Origin: Brachycybe producta
Taxonomy: Eukaryota > Arthropoda > Diplopoda > Playtdesmida > Andrognathidae
Direction: 5' to 3'
DNA: 64,000 bases
Assembly: GCA_036925085.1 (NCBI GenBank)
Contig: JAUPFP010000016.1
Span: forward strand, 3,925,903 to 3,989,902
In this document: piece by piece, positions 54,001-64,000 of the stretch
Numbering within the stretch: the first letter of the stretch is position 1
How the letters are laid out: the number at the start of each line of letters is the position of its first letter
Notes under the pieces: model-generated
Told to the model about the DNA's origin: nothing
Database searches by the model: none
The model's input: the letters and a program-made list of their open reading frames with translations, nothing else
Made by a program: the position numbers and the translations under genes

Positions 54001-57000
54001 TTCTCATATTGATAATTTTTCATTAAAAAAAGAAACGTTTATATCATTTTTATAATCACTAAGTTTTTGGAAATTATCACTAGATTTTCGGTCCAACTTG
54101 AAGTGAAAAACAAGAATCGAAACTTTGGAATTGCCATAAAAGGTTTTATTTTTTTGAAAGATACGGTATTGCAACTTCGATTATTGTTCATAACTCAGTT
54201 TGAAGAAAATAAGCTGTACGGAAAATCGAGACCGTGTTTTTGGCCTCACATCAAATTTCACTTAACATTGCGCCTATGGTATCATATAGCACGTGCACGC
54301 TATATAGTGTTTAGACCAGGTGGGTTCTTAACCTTCATATCATTACAGAGACCCCTGATGGATTGCCCATTTTGTCCTCATACCCCCTTTGCTAGACTGT
54401 TCAAATCATCATCATCATCACCAGTTCTATTTACAAATTACCAGTATGTCAGAGAGGTCGAGTTCCGAAACCGCCATTATTTGGTTTCCATACCCTCGGT
54501 TAAGAACATCCTGATTTTAGGTTCTTAAAAATGGCAACAATTTTGATAATAATTGTTCTCTTTTTTTCTGCTTACCCATAAAGAACATCATAAGCACAAA
54601 GATAATGAATTCCACATTGCTCAAAAGTGTCTTCACTTCGTGGCATAATGTCTGTGTCGGCATTTTGAAGTCCATATCGAAGAAAGGCACAATCATGACA
54701 ATAAGTATTCCACATGTTGAATATACGTAGAATGCCACGTTATAATTCGGTTTTTTGCTTTCGACACTGGTGTGATCGATGAGAGCTCCGGTCATCGGAG
54801 AGAAAATGCACATGGCAACAGCTCCCAAAAGTTTCTGATGTCCATAATCTGCTTGATGAGTTTGCGTCACTTGCAAAATGATGGCTTCCAAGAGTACATA
54901 AGTGGAGGAAGACAAAAGAGTCCACACTGATCGTACGACCAGGTAAATCCAGAAGGTAGATTTATTATGTTGCTCGATGTTTTGACACAGTGTCTCACTG
55001 GACAGATGACCGCTGCAGCTTATGGAACATTGGACGTCACTCGAGGAAGAACTGCAAGAGAGACCATCGAACTTGGAGCCATTGATCTCGATGGCTGTAT
55101 ATTCGAACGCCGTGTTTACGACGATCGCGCCGATTTGCGTTTGTTTCGTCGGTCTCAATCCAACGAACTTCATCGAGTTCGAATCGGACTCGTAGGCACG
55201 TAACGATACACAAACACGTTTGATTGATTCTCTACCCTGAAAACACGCTTTGTTTTCATAGTTTGGTATTCCACTCCAACATGTCTTCGAACACTGACCA
55301 ATTGTGAAAGTAACGTTGGCACCGTGAGGAGTTTGAAGCGTACATGGCTCAGTAAAGTCTTGAACGAGTAACTGAGGTGACGGTTTCCTCTGATGTGGAC
55401 ATGGTAGAGACCAGGTTAGAGGAAATTGGTAAGGAATACCACTTCTAGTTGGAGGAACTAATATCAGACAGTCTGCTGAAATTATGTTTAATATGCAAGT
55501 CACAATGAAGATCACCTGAAAAGAAAAATTAATGATTATATTTTTTGCGTTGTTTCGGTTGGTTCAAAAGTAAGTTCGCATAAGTTTCAAATTGCAAATT
55601 TACGCAATTCTTGCAAAAAAATTTTTTACAATCGAAACTTATTATGCGTTTGGAAAAAATAACTTTTAAGAATAATGTGAATGTGTTTTAGAAACTAGTA
55701 AAATGGTTTTCAAAGTTGGCACAGTAAGACCGGGTTCACACGGACCACTTTGTGACGCCACATAAAATAGTCGTTTTTAGCCAGACCATTGATTATTACA
55801 GTAGGGCAGTGGTTAGCAAACTTTTTTTGCTCACGGTACAGTATTTTGTGTCGGAAGAAATTGTGGTATGCCTTGAAAACCTCATGGCACGCTAGTGTGT
55901 CACAGTGTTTTGTACGGGACTCAGGTCTCGATTCTCTTAGTTTGGGGCGCGTACCGCCTTAAGCTGAGAGAGTGTATGATTTAGACCTGATTCCGTACGG
56001 TGCCGGGGTCGTTCTCATTGGTATTTCCTGTTGAACGCAATTGTAAATAAGAGAATGTTAATGAATAGACGTGATGAATGCAGGTTGACGATGTTACTGA
56101 TTTAATGCACACAACCATTAGAGTACACTAAACAGAGAAGAGTTACAGAGTGTGGCGTTGCTGAGCCACCGGACCATTGAATGAGTTATTTCATATTTCG
56201 ATATCAGAGAATGGACCCCGAATCAATGAAGACACGGACCTTTATACCTTGGACCTGTGTGCACCTACACAAGTACACCCATGCCAAGGAACCGTGCTTT
56301 GATGGGTATCCATCTGGCCTATTCCGGAACCAGGATGTGATTTACTTTTGCTGGTCTCCTTAGTAGAGAAAAGTGGCGGAAATGTGTCACTTGGGGAACA
56401 AGGGAAGATGAAATACAGGGTGTTATTTAATTATAAAGTAAAGCTGTTTTCAAACATAATCGAATTTCCGGAAGTGTAATTTACTAATTAAACGCTATGC
56501 AACTTCAAAGTTTGCATTTTGTTTAGCGTTATTGATTAGAATTTCAAACGTTTTAAGTACTGTACTAAAGCCAGCTACAGATTTGCATATTTTTTCCAAA
56601 CATAACCATGTCATGTAACGCAATACTCTTACTGTTGCGTGTGGACGCGATTGCAGAAGAGCAACAACAGTAAAAACTTAAGTCTTTTAGAAACAAGAAT
56701 GGTACCTGAATCACTTAATATTTTTTTCCATGCATGATATCTTTTAAAATAAACTTTTTGTCACAAGTTTGAAATATGACATTTTAAATTGTGTTCATAA
56801 AAAAATTATTTTGAAAGATGACATAAAAATGAAAATACTATTTAGTGATTCTAAATTTACAACACTTTCAGTTCCTTCTAAGCGTTGCACCTGAAACCCA
56901 GAGTATCGAATTGTTTACACAAAACATTTTAAGAAGAAATGCAAAAAAGGGAAATCTTATCAACTTTAAACTCTTATGGAAAGTTGTATTTTTAAGGATA

Positions 57001-60000
57001 TTATCATGAAAATACTTTTAGCTTATTCATCTACTATTCTAGTTTTTTAACATGCTTTTAATTTTTTTTTCCGTATAATGTTACTTCTGAAGTAGTTTAC
57101 GTTCACTTCATCATTTCATCGCTCTACCATAATAACATTAAATTTTAATCTGCGTAAAGGCTTTATTTAGTAAACTGCTTTAGGCCACTTTTGAAACTTT
57201 GTGTTTACTTATGAGCTATTTTTCTACTAATATTATGAATTGTTTAATATTAGTTGTGTAAGAAGATATTAAGTTATGCATTCATTGCATAATATATAAG
57301 GTAAAATTAATTATGTATAAACTGCAGAGCCTACTAATTTGTTAAGCGTTAATTAATAATAACTTGAATACACATTTTGATTATAATTATTGTTTGTAAC
57401 ACATTTTTATTATATTGTGTGTCTTAATTTGATTTCACTTTGATACTAAATGTGAAAGCATTTCTTATTTTGCAATTATGTGTCTATACATTACATCATA
57501 TGTGGCTTCAAAAAACGTAAATATTTGATAGAAACTAGAATATTTGCCGAATTACACTGAGCGCAAAATGAGCCGGGTCCACATCAAGCTGACAAAAGGG
57601 CAACATGGGTTCGAGACAAAAACACAACAAATATGCCAGAAAAAAACAGGGTTTGAAAATAAAACAAAATTGAAACAAATGTCAGCAGTACTCACTGTGA
57701 CACAACACGAACAAATTGGTTTTTGTTTTTGTATCTGATCTACGTAAACTACCGTAACTATGCAACTGTTCTGTTGTTGTTTTAATACTACTGTCCACAC
57801 TGCACAGACAGAGTTGACAAAATGTTGCTTAGTATCGAGGCAAAACAAAAACAGTTTAATGTTTACCAACTTGAGCAGGGACATGGAAATGTTTGTGTAA
57901 TTGCAAACAAAAACAAAACACAAAAGTCGCAGAAATGTTTTAGAATTGTCGCCAGTTTATTTCGAAACACTTGAGTTTTTGTTTTGTTTGTGTTATGTCA
58001 GCTTGATGTGGATCCAGCCAAAGACTAATTCTTTAGTTCTGTGAAGAAGAATGATTGATTGCTCCACCTCCTAGAATTTACGGATTTCCTTGATTTTGCC
58101 ATTTGCGTTTCAAGTATGAGACAATAAAAAGTCTGGTATGAGGAGGCCATGGTGCAAACATGACGTCCACAAACAGTTTGTTTTTTTTTCTTGCACGAAC
58201 TTTTAGGAATGAATGTAAGTTAATATATTCAATTTTCTATATAAAAAGTTTATTTTGAAATATATCAGTATGAAAATACTACTATTCTGTCTCAAAAATT
58301 AAAAATAATGTCGTCTGCTTAAAGTTGTGTCTGTTTCAAACTCACATAAAAAGCTTCTTTTGAACGATATCAACATAAAAATTCCGTACTCTTAATTGAC
58401 TCAGCTGACCTTCTAGTCTATAACACTTTTCCAATTTCTTTTTAGTGTTGCTCTTCTAAAATGCAAAATAACCAGCATTCAAAAATCAGCTGTTTATAAA
58501 ACATTTTAATTTATTTACTACACATATTTTGATGGCACAATTTTTTTTGTTTGGTTCAGTGTGATTGTGTAACAAGTTCACACCAACACAAGACTAAAAA
58601 AAAGAAGAAGGTATGCAAATAATTTGAACAATGGTTTAAATTCCGACCTTGACGTGTCCCAGTTTATCTGCCAAGATGCCCATGACAGGTGGTGCCAAAA
58701 AGGCGATTATTGGAAGTAATGCATAGATGAGGGCTGTTTCAGCAGCTGTTACTCCCAACGACCTCAGATGGACTGTCAGGAAGGGGAAGAGACTGTAAAC
58801 AGCTAAAAATGGACACATAACATTAGTTGCAGCACACACACACACATTATTGAAGGAAATCTTTTGTCTTGTGATTTCCTCAAGGCATTTGACAGAGTAA
58901 GAAGCAAAAGTGGTGGAAGCAAAAAAAGGAAGGTGAAGTATAATAATAATTGTGGGGTCTTATTGCTATTTATTTCTAACAATGAGTCACATTGGTTGAG
59001 CAATTAGGGTCGAATTCTTAGTGATTGCTAAGTCAAAGGTAGTGCTCAACGCAAGAACTTTTCATAGGAAGTTTTATGTAAAAGTTAATGAGTTGAGCAT
59101 TAGCATTGACTTAAAACCATTAAGAATATGACCCTTATAGTTTTGCGAGAAACTTTCTAAATTTATTTCATATAACTTGAATTTGGAGAGGAACTTGATG
59201 GTTGCTTTATTTGTGAATTTTTTAAATGTGTCTTTTATTTTTTACATCATTTTTAAAATTGGTAATGGACACAAGACTTTTATGCAAATCAACATAAGAA
59301 AGGAATGTGAAACTATGCCTGTACCTTTTTTTAAAAAATGTTTTCATAATTACTATGAAAATCATTTGCATAATTTGTAAAAACAAAAAACAAAAGGAAA
59401 TGCTGCGAATTAATACGCGAATCTTTTTTGATGCAAACACCAAGCGCGCGCCAAAAACGCGTGCAAAAGTTAAAATTTACGTAGAAATCTATGGCAATTT
59501 AAAAAGTTTTTTTTTTGTAATTGCTAACATGGGTGCAGAATAATTAGTAATTTTTAAATAAAATGAGGTGATTTTTTTTACAGACTGAGAGCTATGCCCG
59601 CAGGATCCCTGCAACAAGCCTAAATTAACCTAACCAAACTTATGATAACCAAACCCAACCTAACCTAGGTTAACCTAGTCCACCCATACAATGCATAGGG
59701 AAAAAAAACTTTGAAATGTCATAGACCTCCATGTAAATTATTAACTTTTGCCCACGTTTTTGTACGTGTTTGGTGTTTGTGCCAAAAATTTTTTACATAG
59801 ACCTATTCATACTCGTCTCGACAAGCTCTTTTCAATGAGGTCAAGTAAATAGCTTCTAGAATATTCTAGAATTATACCCAAAAATTTGTACATTTTGTAA
59901 CATTTGTACAAATCAAGCTGAAAAAATAAAATGAATTTGAAAAACTGCAATTTCTTTTAAAAAAACGTCTTGACCAATTTTCATTAAAATTATTTTTGTA

Positions 60001-63000
60001 TAATTTCTAATTAAAAAAAAACAAATGCTGCAAATGATTTTTAATACTTTTAACACTATTTTTAAATTTTAATACTAATAATTTTAAGTTAAGAGAAGAA
60101 AAAAAAGGATTAATTTTATAATGAAAAAAAAAGTCACTTTTGTGTTTTGAGATGACTTGTCAAGTTTGTTTCATTTGTATATAAAGAAGTGTTTCTTTCA
60201 ATGTTACCTTACGGACCCCCTCTGGCCATTCAATCTTCTGAAACATGGGTTGTTGTGTATTTTTTTTTTCAAGGGTGAAAGCCCTCTCTCTCTCTATGTA
60301 GTTTTATGAAACACATCATAACTTCTTTTTTTTTTTTACCATAAGTCAAAATCCTTTTTATCCTTTCAAAGCACTCTCTCTTAGTATTCATATTATTATT
60401 ATTATTATTATTACATGTATTATCTTTATGGTATGTTTCATTTTAACACTTTTTGTACCATGACAACATTCAATTTTTGAAAACAATTTCTTATATAAAT
60501 AAGTTTATGTCATTTATATTTGTGGTTATATTGTTTGTCATCTATGTAAATTGTCTTTTTTTTTCATATAAGTTTAACAAAATTTTTTTTTACTTAAAAG
60601 TTTAGCTTTTTAATAAAGCACTTACCTGCCATTAATAGAGCATAAATTAATTTGATGGGTAACAATTGTTTCTTGCATAAATCTGTCCAAACTTCCACAA
60701 GTAAATTTGGTGGATACATTGTTTTTTGATGATGAAGCACAACATTCATTTAAGGTGTCTTTAAAAGGGCCCCTCTCTATGATGTCCTCAATATGGCCTG
60801 GTGTATGTGTGTAGTGTCTACGTGGTAAAAAAAAATGTTCGTTCATCTAAAGGAATGTATTTTTTTACAGGATAGTTAAAGTTGCATACATTCATACATA
60901 GCTCTATCTCTTTTCTCACACATGATGCACAACATACACATACTTACTATGTGCATATGTGTTTTTTTTAAAAACCTGTTTGATCACATGACTGGCCATG
61001 TTTTATTTTTTTGTGGGTGATTGAATGAGGAAGCTGGACTTCCTGTCCTGGCTACTACCAATTGTGTTATATCGATGTTTAATTTAATTCGTATCATTAA
61101 TTAAAAATTTTACATGATGGTTTTTTTAAAATTTCTGTCACATCTGTGGTTACAAATACATAATTATGAGAAATTATACCTGATATACAGGTTGCATGCT
61201 TTTTGTTTTTGGTTGGGGGATTTTATTAAACAAAATTAAATTTTTTTTTTAGTTTATTATTTAAAATTTTAAGTTTTCATTAATTTGTTAAAATAAATAT
61301 TAATGAAAACTTATTCAACCATTGTAAATGTATATTTCAGTCGGTATTCTAAGGAGGACGTAGCCCATTCAGTCTCTAGGACATTGATCCTTAACCCTTT
61401 TTTTTCTGGTCTGTAGGGAATCAGGTATATTGGCAAAAGAAGATTGAAGAAAAAGTTCAATGTACACTGCCAACCAATATCAAAGTGGGCCCACTTAAAC
61501 AAAACTGTAGAGAAACCTATATTTAAATATGTTACCACATCACTGTGCATAAAATTAGTCATAATTCAATGACGAATGTGTATGGAAGAAAGATGCAAAT
61601 GAGAGACATTTGTATTTTTTTTTGGAGAACTCATTTGAATAATGTAATTTTATGATGAAATTTGTTATTTTTTTTTCTTTCTTCTTCAAAGTATTTATGT
61701 TTTGAATACAATGAATATTTTAAAAGGTTATAAAAAATACACTAAAAATGAAATCTGTGACAAGATGAACAAATTGTTATAGATTATTTTAATGACATTT
61801 GACTAAAAAAAAGATTGTTTTCAACTTGTGAGGATTATATTTTTTTTCTGTGTTTTTTGAAGCTTCAAATTCAATAATGGCATTTTTGTATTAAAAATCA
61901 TAAATAGACATTTTAAGAAGAGAGATGTGTTTTTCTAATGTAATCAGAAGAAAATTTAATTATTGTTACGTGTTTCTTCCTTTTCTTTTGTTTTATTATC
62001 TCTTTATATATGAGTTTTATACTTTCTCCTCTCTCTCTCTCTCTCTCTTTTCTGTGTCTATGTGTTTGTAAGGTGAATAACACTTTCTCGTATTTGATGC
62101 CATCGTTCATTGACGTCAAATATTTTAAATCACTTATTCAATGAATGCAAAACAAAATTCAATATACTTAAACATTCACTCAAGTGGTCCACATTATGAC
62201 GTGTATTAAGTAAACTAGGGGACAGGAAGTTAATATACTTTTTTTTCATCACACACATACCCACACACAAACATATACAAAATGCTTATAGTTTTATTTC
62301 CAGTATTTATGTCATAATTCATAACTTATTTCTTTTGGCAATAGTTTTTGCATTGTGAAGGAATTGGATTAGCTGTCATATGATAAACATAATACTTTTC
62401 AGTAATAATGAATGACCCCTTCTTCTACAACTTAAGTTGGTCTAAATTGCAAACGGCCTCTCGAACTCTTGATTAGTCATTCTGTCTTTCAGGTGCAAAA
62501 TGAAGAGAAACTTGAATATGTTTTAGAAACTAGAATGGTACCTCAATCACGATAATGCTGATATTTTTTTCAAAAGAAGCTTTTTATGTCAGTTTTAAAA
62601 TCACCTAACTTATAGCAGGCGACATTTTATAATTTTGCTCTATTAGAAAGTTTATTTTAAAAGATATCAAAATGAAAATGTGTTTGAGCTAAACTTTCTA
62701 GTTTCTCTTAATGTTGCTCCTGAAACAACAAAATAATCGAGAGTTCAAACATCAGCTGTTCATAAACCATCTTAAATGCATTTAAATGTTAAATATGTTC
62801 TGCATAGGTTTATTAAGAGGCCTTATACACACATGAGTTAAATGATTTCAAATTAAATGTGTTTAGATGAATTATACGAAATCCAGTTAAGGACATGAAC
62901 CCAAATAAAAATTGACTTTACTATTAATATTTTAAATTTAAATACTAAATCAATAATTTGTCAATAGTTTCTATCTTATATTTAAGTATTAACTCAATAT

Positions 63001-63751
63001 TTTGATATTATTAACTAAATAAATGGAATTCGCCATATTGTTTGTTTGTCCTTCGCAGGGCTCTGTAGACCACATTTATCATTTAAATGCATTTAAATTA
63101 TCAAGTGTGTACTAGGTATTAGTCAATATGTATTAAATTCACTATAGTCATTTAATATCTAAGTATATATTGAGTTAATATTTAAATATATTCAATTTCG
63201 TATGTCAATAAAATGAATCAGCGTAACAAAACATTAGTTTAGTATTTCAATATTTTCAGATAAGAATGAAATCTGGACTCCCGAATAGGTCACCCAGGTT
63301 AGGATTATAATTATCTTGATTTCATTTAGCTAAAGTGTAGACTAGGTTTTTGTCCATTTCTCATTGAGAAATGGTCATTTTTTATTTTAAGCTGGTTTTA
63401 AAGTGTAAACTCCTCTCGTAATCTTGATTTATTTGTCTTTCTGAAATAAAATTAAGAGATACCAGAAAGTGTTTTAAAAACTAGAAGGGTATCTCAATCA
63501 ATTAAGGCTATTTTCATGTTGATATCTTTTAAAATAAGCTTTTGTTGTCATTTTAAAATTGTATATTTAAAACTATATTTTTTTAAATTTGTGTCTTTAA
63601 AAAGTGGATTTTGAAAGATATCAACGTGAAAATGCTCTTAAGAGCCTACAGTGAAAAAAAACTTACAAAAATCTTCGCATGTAGGCGCTTCTGTAGCTGT
63701 GACGTCAACATGTGGCAAAAAAATCAATTTTGATACACTTTTGTCCGCCAT
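51072..63751 (-). CDS. MFSD6: MFSD6-type major facilitator superfamily transporter
   Basis: Seven exons are secure: one ending at 60626, then 58648-58802, 54576-55515, 53182-53385, 52947-53114, 51630-51803 and 51072-51271. Phases agree at every junction. The start is less sure. An exon at 63667-63751 (MADKSVSKLIFLPHVDVTA...) ends in phase 1 at a good GTAAG donor and can join an acceptor at 60682 or 60691, giving about 660 residues; otherwise an ATG at 60747-60749 gives 654. Landmarks: KKQLLPIKLIYALLMA (helix 1), FLTVHLRSLGVTAAET, PPVMGILADKLGHVK (MFS loop), a large cysteine-rich loop in exon 3, FWGYLEGFLFWFLQEM, IPMLIFSGVILKKIGH, QLAPTSILASAQGIMTGMQY, GKGAGSLVGGYLMAFVGSRT. Substrate unknown. 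The last exon is hydrophilic. Symbol given at family level. Confidence 0.85.
51885..52034. repeat. Family A left half abutting a family B element
   Basis: 'tgtgtttcagaattaacac', 'aaattgaaagtgtgttagaa' and 'caagaatggcagttgaatta' run straight into the family B terminus at 52034. Confidence 0.6.
52034..52587. repeat. Family B foldback element, copy 3 (most complete)
   Basis: Left end cttgaggtggctgaatagat / atttcttttgtttttgtc, then atggcgccattcc; right end ggcgccatctgggtggg / acaaaaacaaaataaatata / tattcagctacgttaag. Arms extend about 60 bases before diverging. Internal 'gttttagaaactacaatag' and 'ttctaccattctagttttg' again match family A. Confidence 0.75.
52585..52905. repeat. Family A foldback element joined to family B copy
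   Basis: Left end taagatggtttatgaagagc / tgaatttcaaactg, 'tagaaactacaacagtcagg'; right arm 'aaagtatatcaaacatgaaa', 'taagtgattgagctgcctg', 'ttctagtttctaaaacact'. It shares its TTAAG with the right end of family B and ends about 40 bases before exon 5 of the MFSD6-like gene. Confidence 0.75.
53455..53900. repeat. Low-complexity tract: GA-rich, GT run, poly-G and poly-C
   Basis: GA-rich 53520-53610, GT repeats near 53605-53618, poly-G near 53660-53674, poly-C near 53820-53832. A small hairpin (ggggctaaggggctgaagc and ctttagctcttcag) lies near 53728-53776. Such homopolymers are likely sequencing trouble spots. Confidence 0.7.
54312..54517. mobile_element. Short element with hAT-like ends
   Basis: caggtgggttcttaaccttc at the left and cctcggttaagaacatcctg at the right are inverted with a few mismatches. 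CAG...CTG outer bases and TTCTTAACC motif fit hAT-type ends; I could not find a clean 8-bp duplication. It is in the intron before exon 54576-55515 is reached on the plus strand. Confidence 0.55.
55560..58500. repeat. Repeat-filled intron 3 kb long in the MFSD6-like gene
   Basis: Family A fragments at about 55640-55710, 56640-57120 (left arm 'ttttagaaacaagaatgg', right arms near 56840 and 57000) and 58220-58480 ('ctgaccttctagtctataac'). A string cagtggttagcaaacttttt / ttgctcacggtac at 55826 resembles a hAT terminus without an obvious partner. An inverted pair around gtacgggactcaggtct (55913) and agacctgattccgtacgg (55982) follows. The foldback at 57571-58019 is listed separately. Confidence 0.55.
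57571..58019. mobile_element. Foldback element with 23-bp ends
   Basis: gccgggtccacatcaagctg / acaaaa at the left pairs with gtcagcttgatgtggatcc / agcc at the right, with two mismatches. The interior is rich in caaaacaaaa/ttttgtttttg strings. A 123-codon open frame across it on the minus strand is low-complexity and not supported as a gene. Confidence 0.65.
58850..60600. other. MFSD6-like intron with a short CCTAA-rich stretch
   Basis: Mostly AT-rich sequence with no gene. Around 59620-59675 the string aacctaacc recurs (taacctaaccaaac, cccaacctaacctagg, ttaacctag), reminiscent of the arthropod telomere unit TTAGG on the other strand but too short and irregular to be telomeric. An ATT microsatellite is at about 60386-60411. 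Confidence 0.5.
60760..62430. other. Upstream part of the MFSD6-like gene, mostly featureless
   Basis: AT-rich sequence between the probable first exon (63667-63751) and the second. A CT dinucleotide run is at about 62029-62049. An open frame at 61311-61504 is phase-compatible with the first exon (see findings) but I do not accept it as coding. Confidence 0.4.
62440..62780. repeat. Family A foldback element with mosaic ends
   Basis: Left end ttaagttggtctaaattgca / aacggcctctcgaac is the 'TGGTTTTAAAGTGCAAAC' subtype, while the right end catcagctgttcataaacca / tcttaa is the 'GGTTTATGAACAGCTGA' subtype. A mosaic suggests recombination or template switching between subfamilies. Confidence 0.75.
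63380..63650. repeat. Family A foldback element next to the right-edge exon
   Basis: Left end taagctggttttaaagtgta / aactcctctcgtaatc, 'taaaaactagaagggtatct', 'atcaattaaggctattttc'; right arm 'gattttgaaagatatcaacg', 'tgaaaatgctcttaag', truncated after that. It ends about 15 bases from the splice donor of exon 63667-63751. Confidence 0.7.
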
Positions 63752-64000
63752 TTTCTCTCTTATCGATGGATAAAAGTGGGTATATTTTAATAACGACTCT
63801 TTTTTGGGTAAATATGCACTACTGAAAAAAGGAAGAGCAACTTTTGATCTACAATGGTGAGTAATTTGAGTCGTATACAATTAGTGGTCAAATTTTAGGG
63901 TATCATGAAACTTATGGTTAGTGGGAAGTTTGATCCTATAAAATGTATAAACGGAGGAGCGTTTGTCGCCTATGGGATTTAACATGAGCTAAAAAAATAC

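Noticed and set aside
57552-57923. 123-codon minus-strand open frame
   Set aside because: It spans most of a foldback element, and its Cys/Val/Phe-rich composition comes from caaaaca repeats. No domain is visible.
61311-61562. Minus-strand open frame (about 83 codons) that could be exon 2 of the 63667-63751 exon
   Set aside because: An acceptor at 61504 is phase-compatible and would give a 92-residue protein ending at 61311, but the sequence resembles nothing I know, and the same first exon fits the MFSD6-like gene better. Kept only as an alternative.
1-64000. tRNA, rRNA or CRISPR arrays
   Set aside because: I looked for tRNA B-box strings (GGTTCGAATCC-like) with matching A boxes and for spaced direct repeats, and saw none that hold up; the repeats here are inverted and dispersed.

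Overview
The window is nuclear DNA of an animal. It is AT-rich, its protein genes are split into many exons by GT-AG introns (two look GC-AG), and there are no operons or bacterial signals. I could splice twelve genes by hand, reading both strands and requiring each junction to keep frame. Eleven are recognisable eukaryotic orthologues. The 126-residue profilin reads like an arthropod profilin, and DNAAF2 implies motile cilia or flagellated sperm, so an arthropod is my best guess; the phylum is an inference only.

Layout, left to right: an unrecognised exon at the left edge (+), VPS25 (-, ESCRT-II), UBE2F (+, NEDD8 E2), DNAAF2/Kintoun (-, dynein arm pre-assembly), DNAJC19/Tim14 (+, mitochondrial import motor), RFC4 (-, clamp loader), TMTC4 (-, ER O-mannosyltransferase family), GTF2F2 (+, TFIIF beta), profilin (+), an unrecognised proline-rich protein gene (-), NUDT9 (-, ADP-ribose pyrophosphatase), UBAC2 (+, ER rhomboid-like/UBA protein) and an MFSD6-type transporter (-). 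Four neighbouring pairs are head to head (VPS25/UBE2F, DNAAF2/DNAJC19, TMTC4/GTF2F2, NUDT9/UBAC2) and may share promoters. The genes do not form one pathway; they are housekeeping neighbours. Several pairs are also linked in human (DNAJC19 with RFC4 on 3q; TMTC4 and UBAC2 on 13q32, GTF2F2 on 13q), which hints at old linkage.

The striking part of the window is between and inside the genes. One family of inverted-repeat (foldback, MITE-like) elements, called family A here, recurs dozens of times, mostly in introns. A second, related family B has three copies. On top of these lie at least ten other foldback elements. Several have clean target-site duplications: 8 bp (hAT-like) at 4890-5223 and 32987-33205, 7 bp at 17497-17707, 4 bp at 19525-19744, and TA at 49407-49558 and 50019-50294. 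Some are nested. A non-foldback dispersed repeat has three copies (36975-37225, 37255-37470 inverted, 47030-47240). A 51-bp perfect inverted repeat with a 7-bp spacer sits at 10041-10149. I saw no tRNA, rRNA, CRISPR or viral gene. No clearly new biochemical system is evident; the best candidates for novelty are the proline-rich gene at 32497-38632 and the foldback families.
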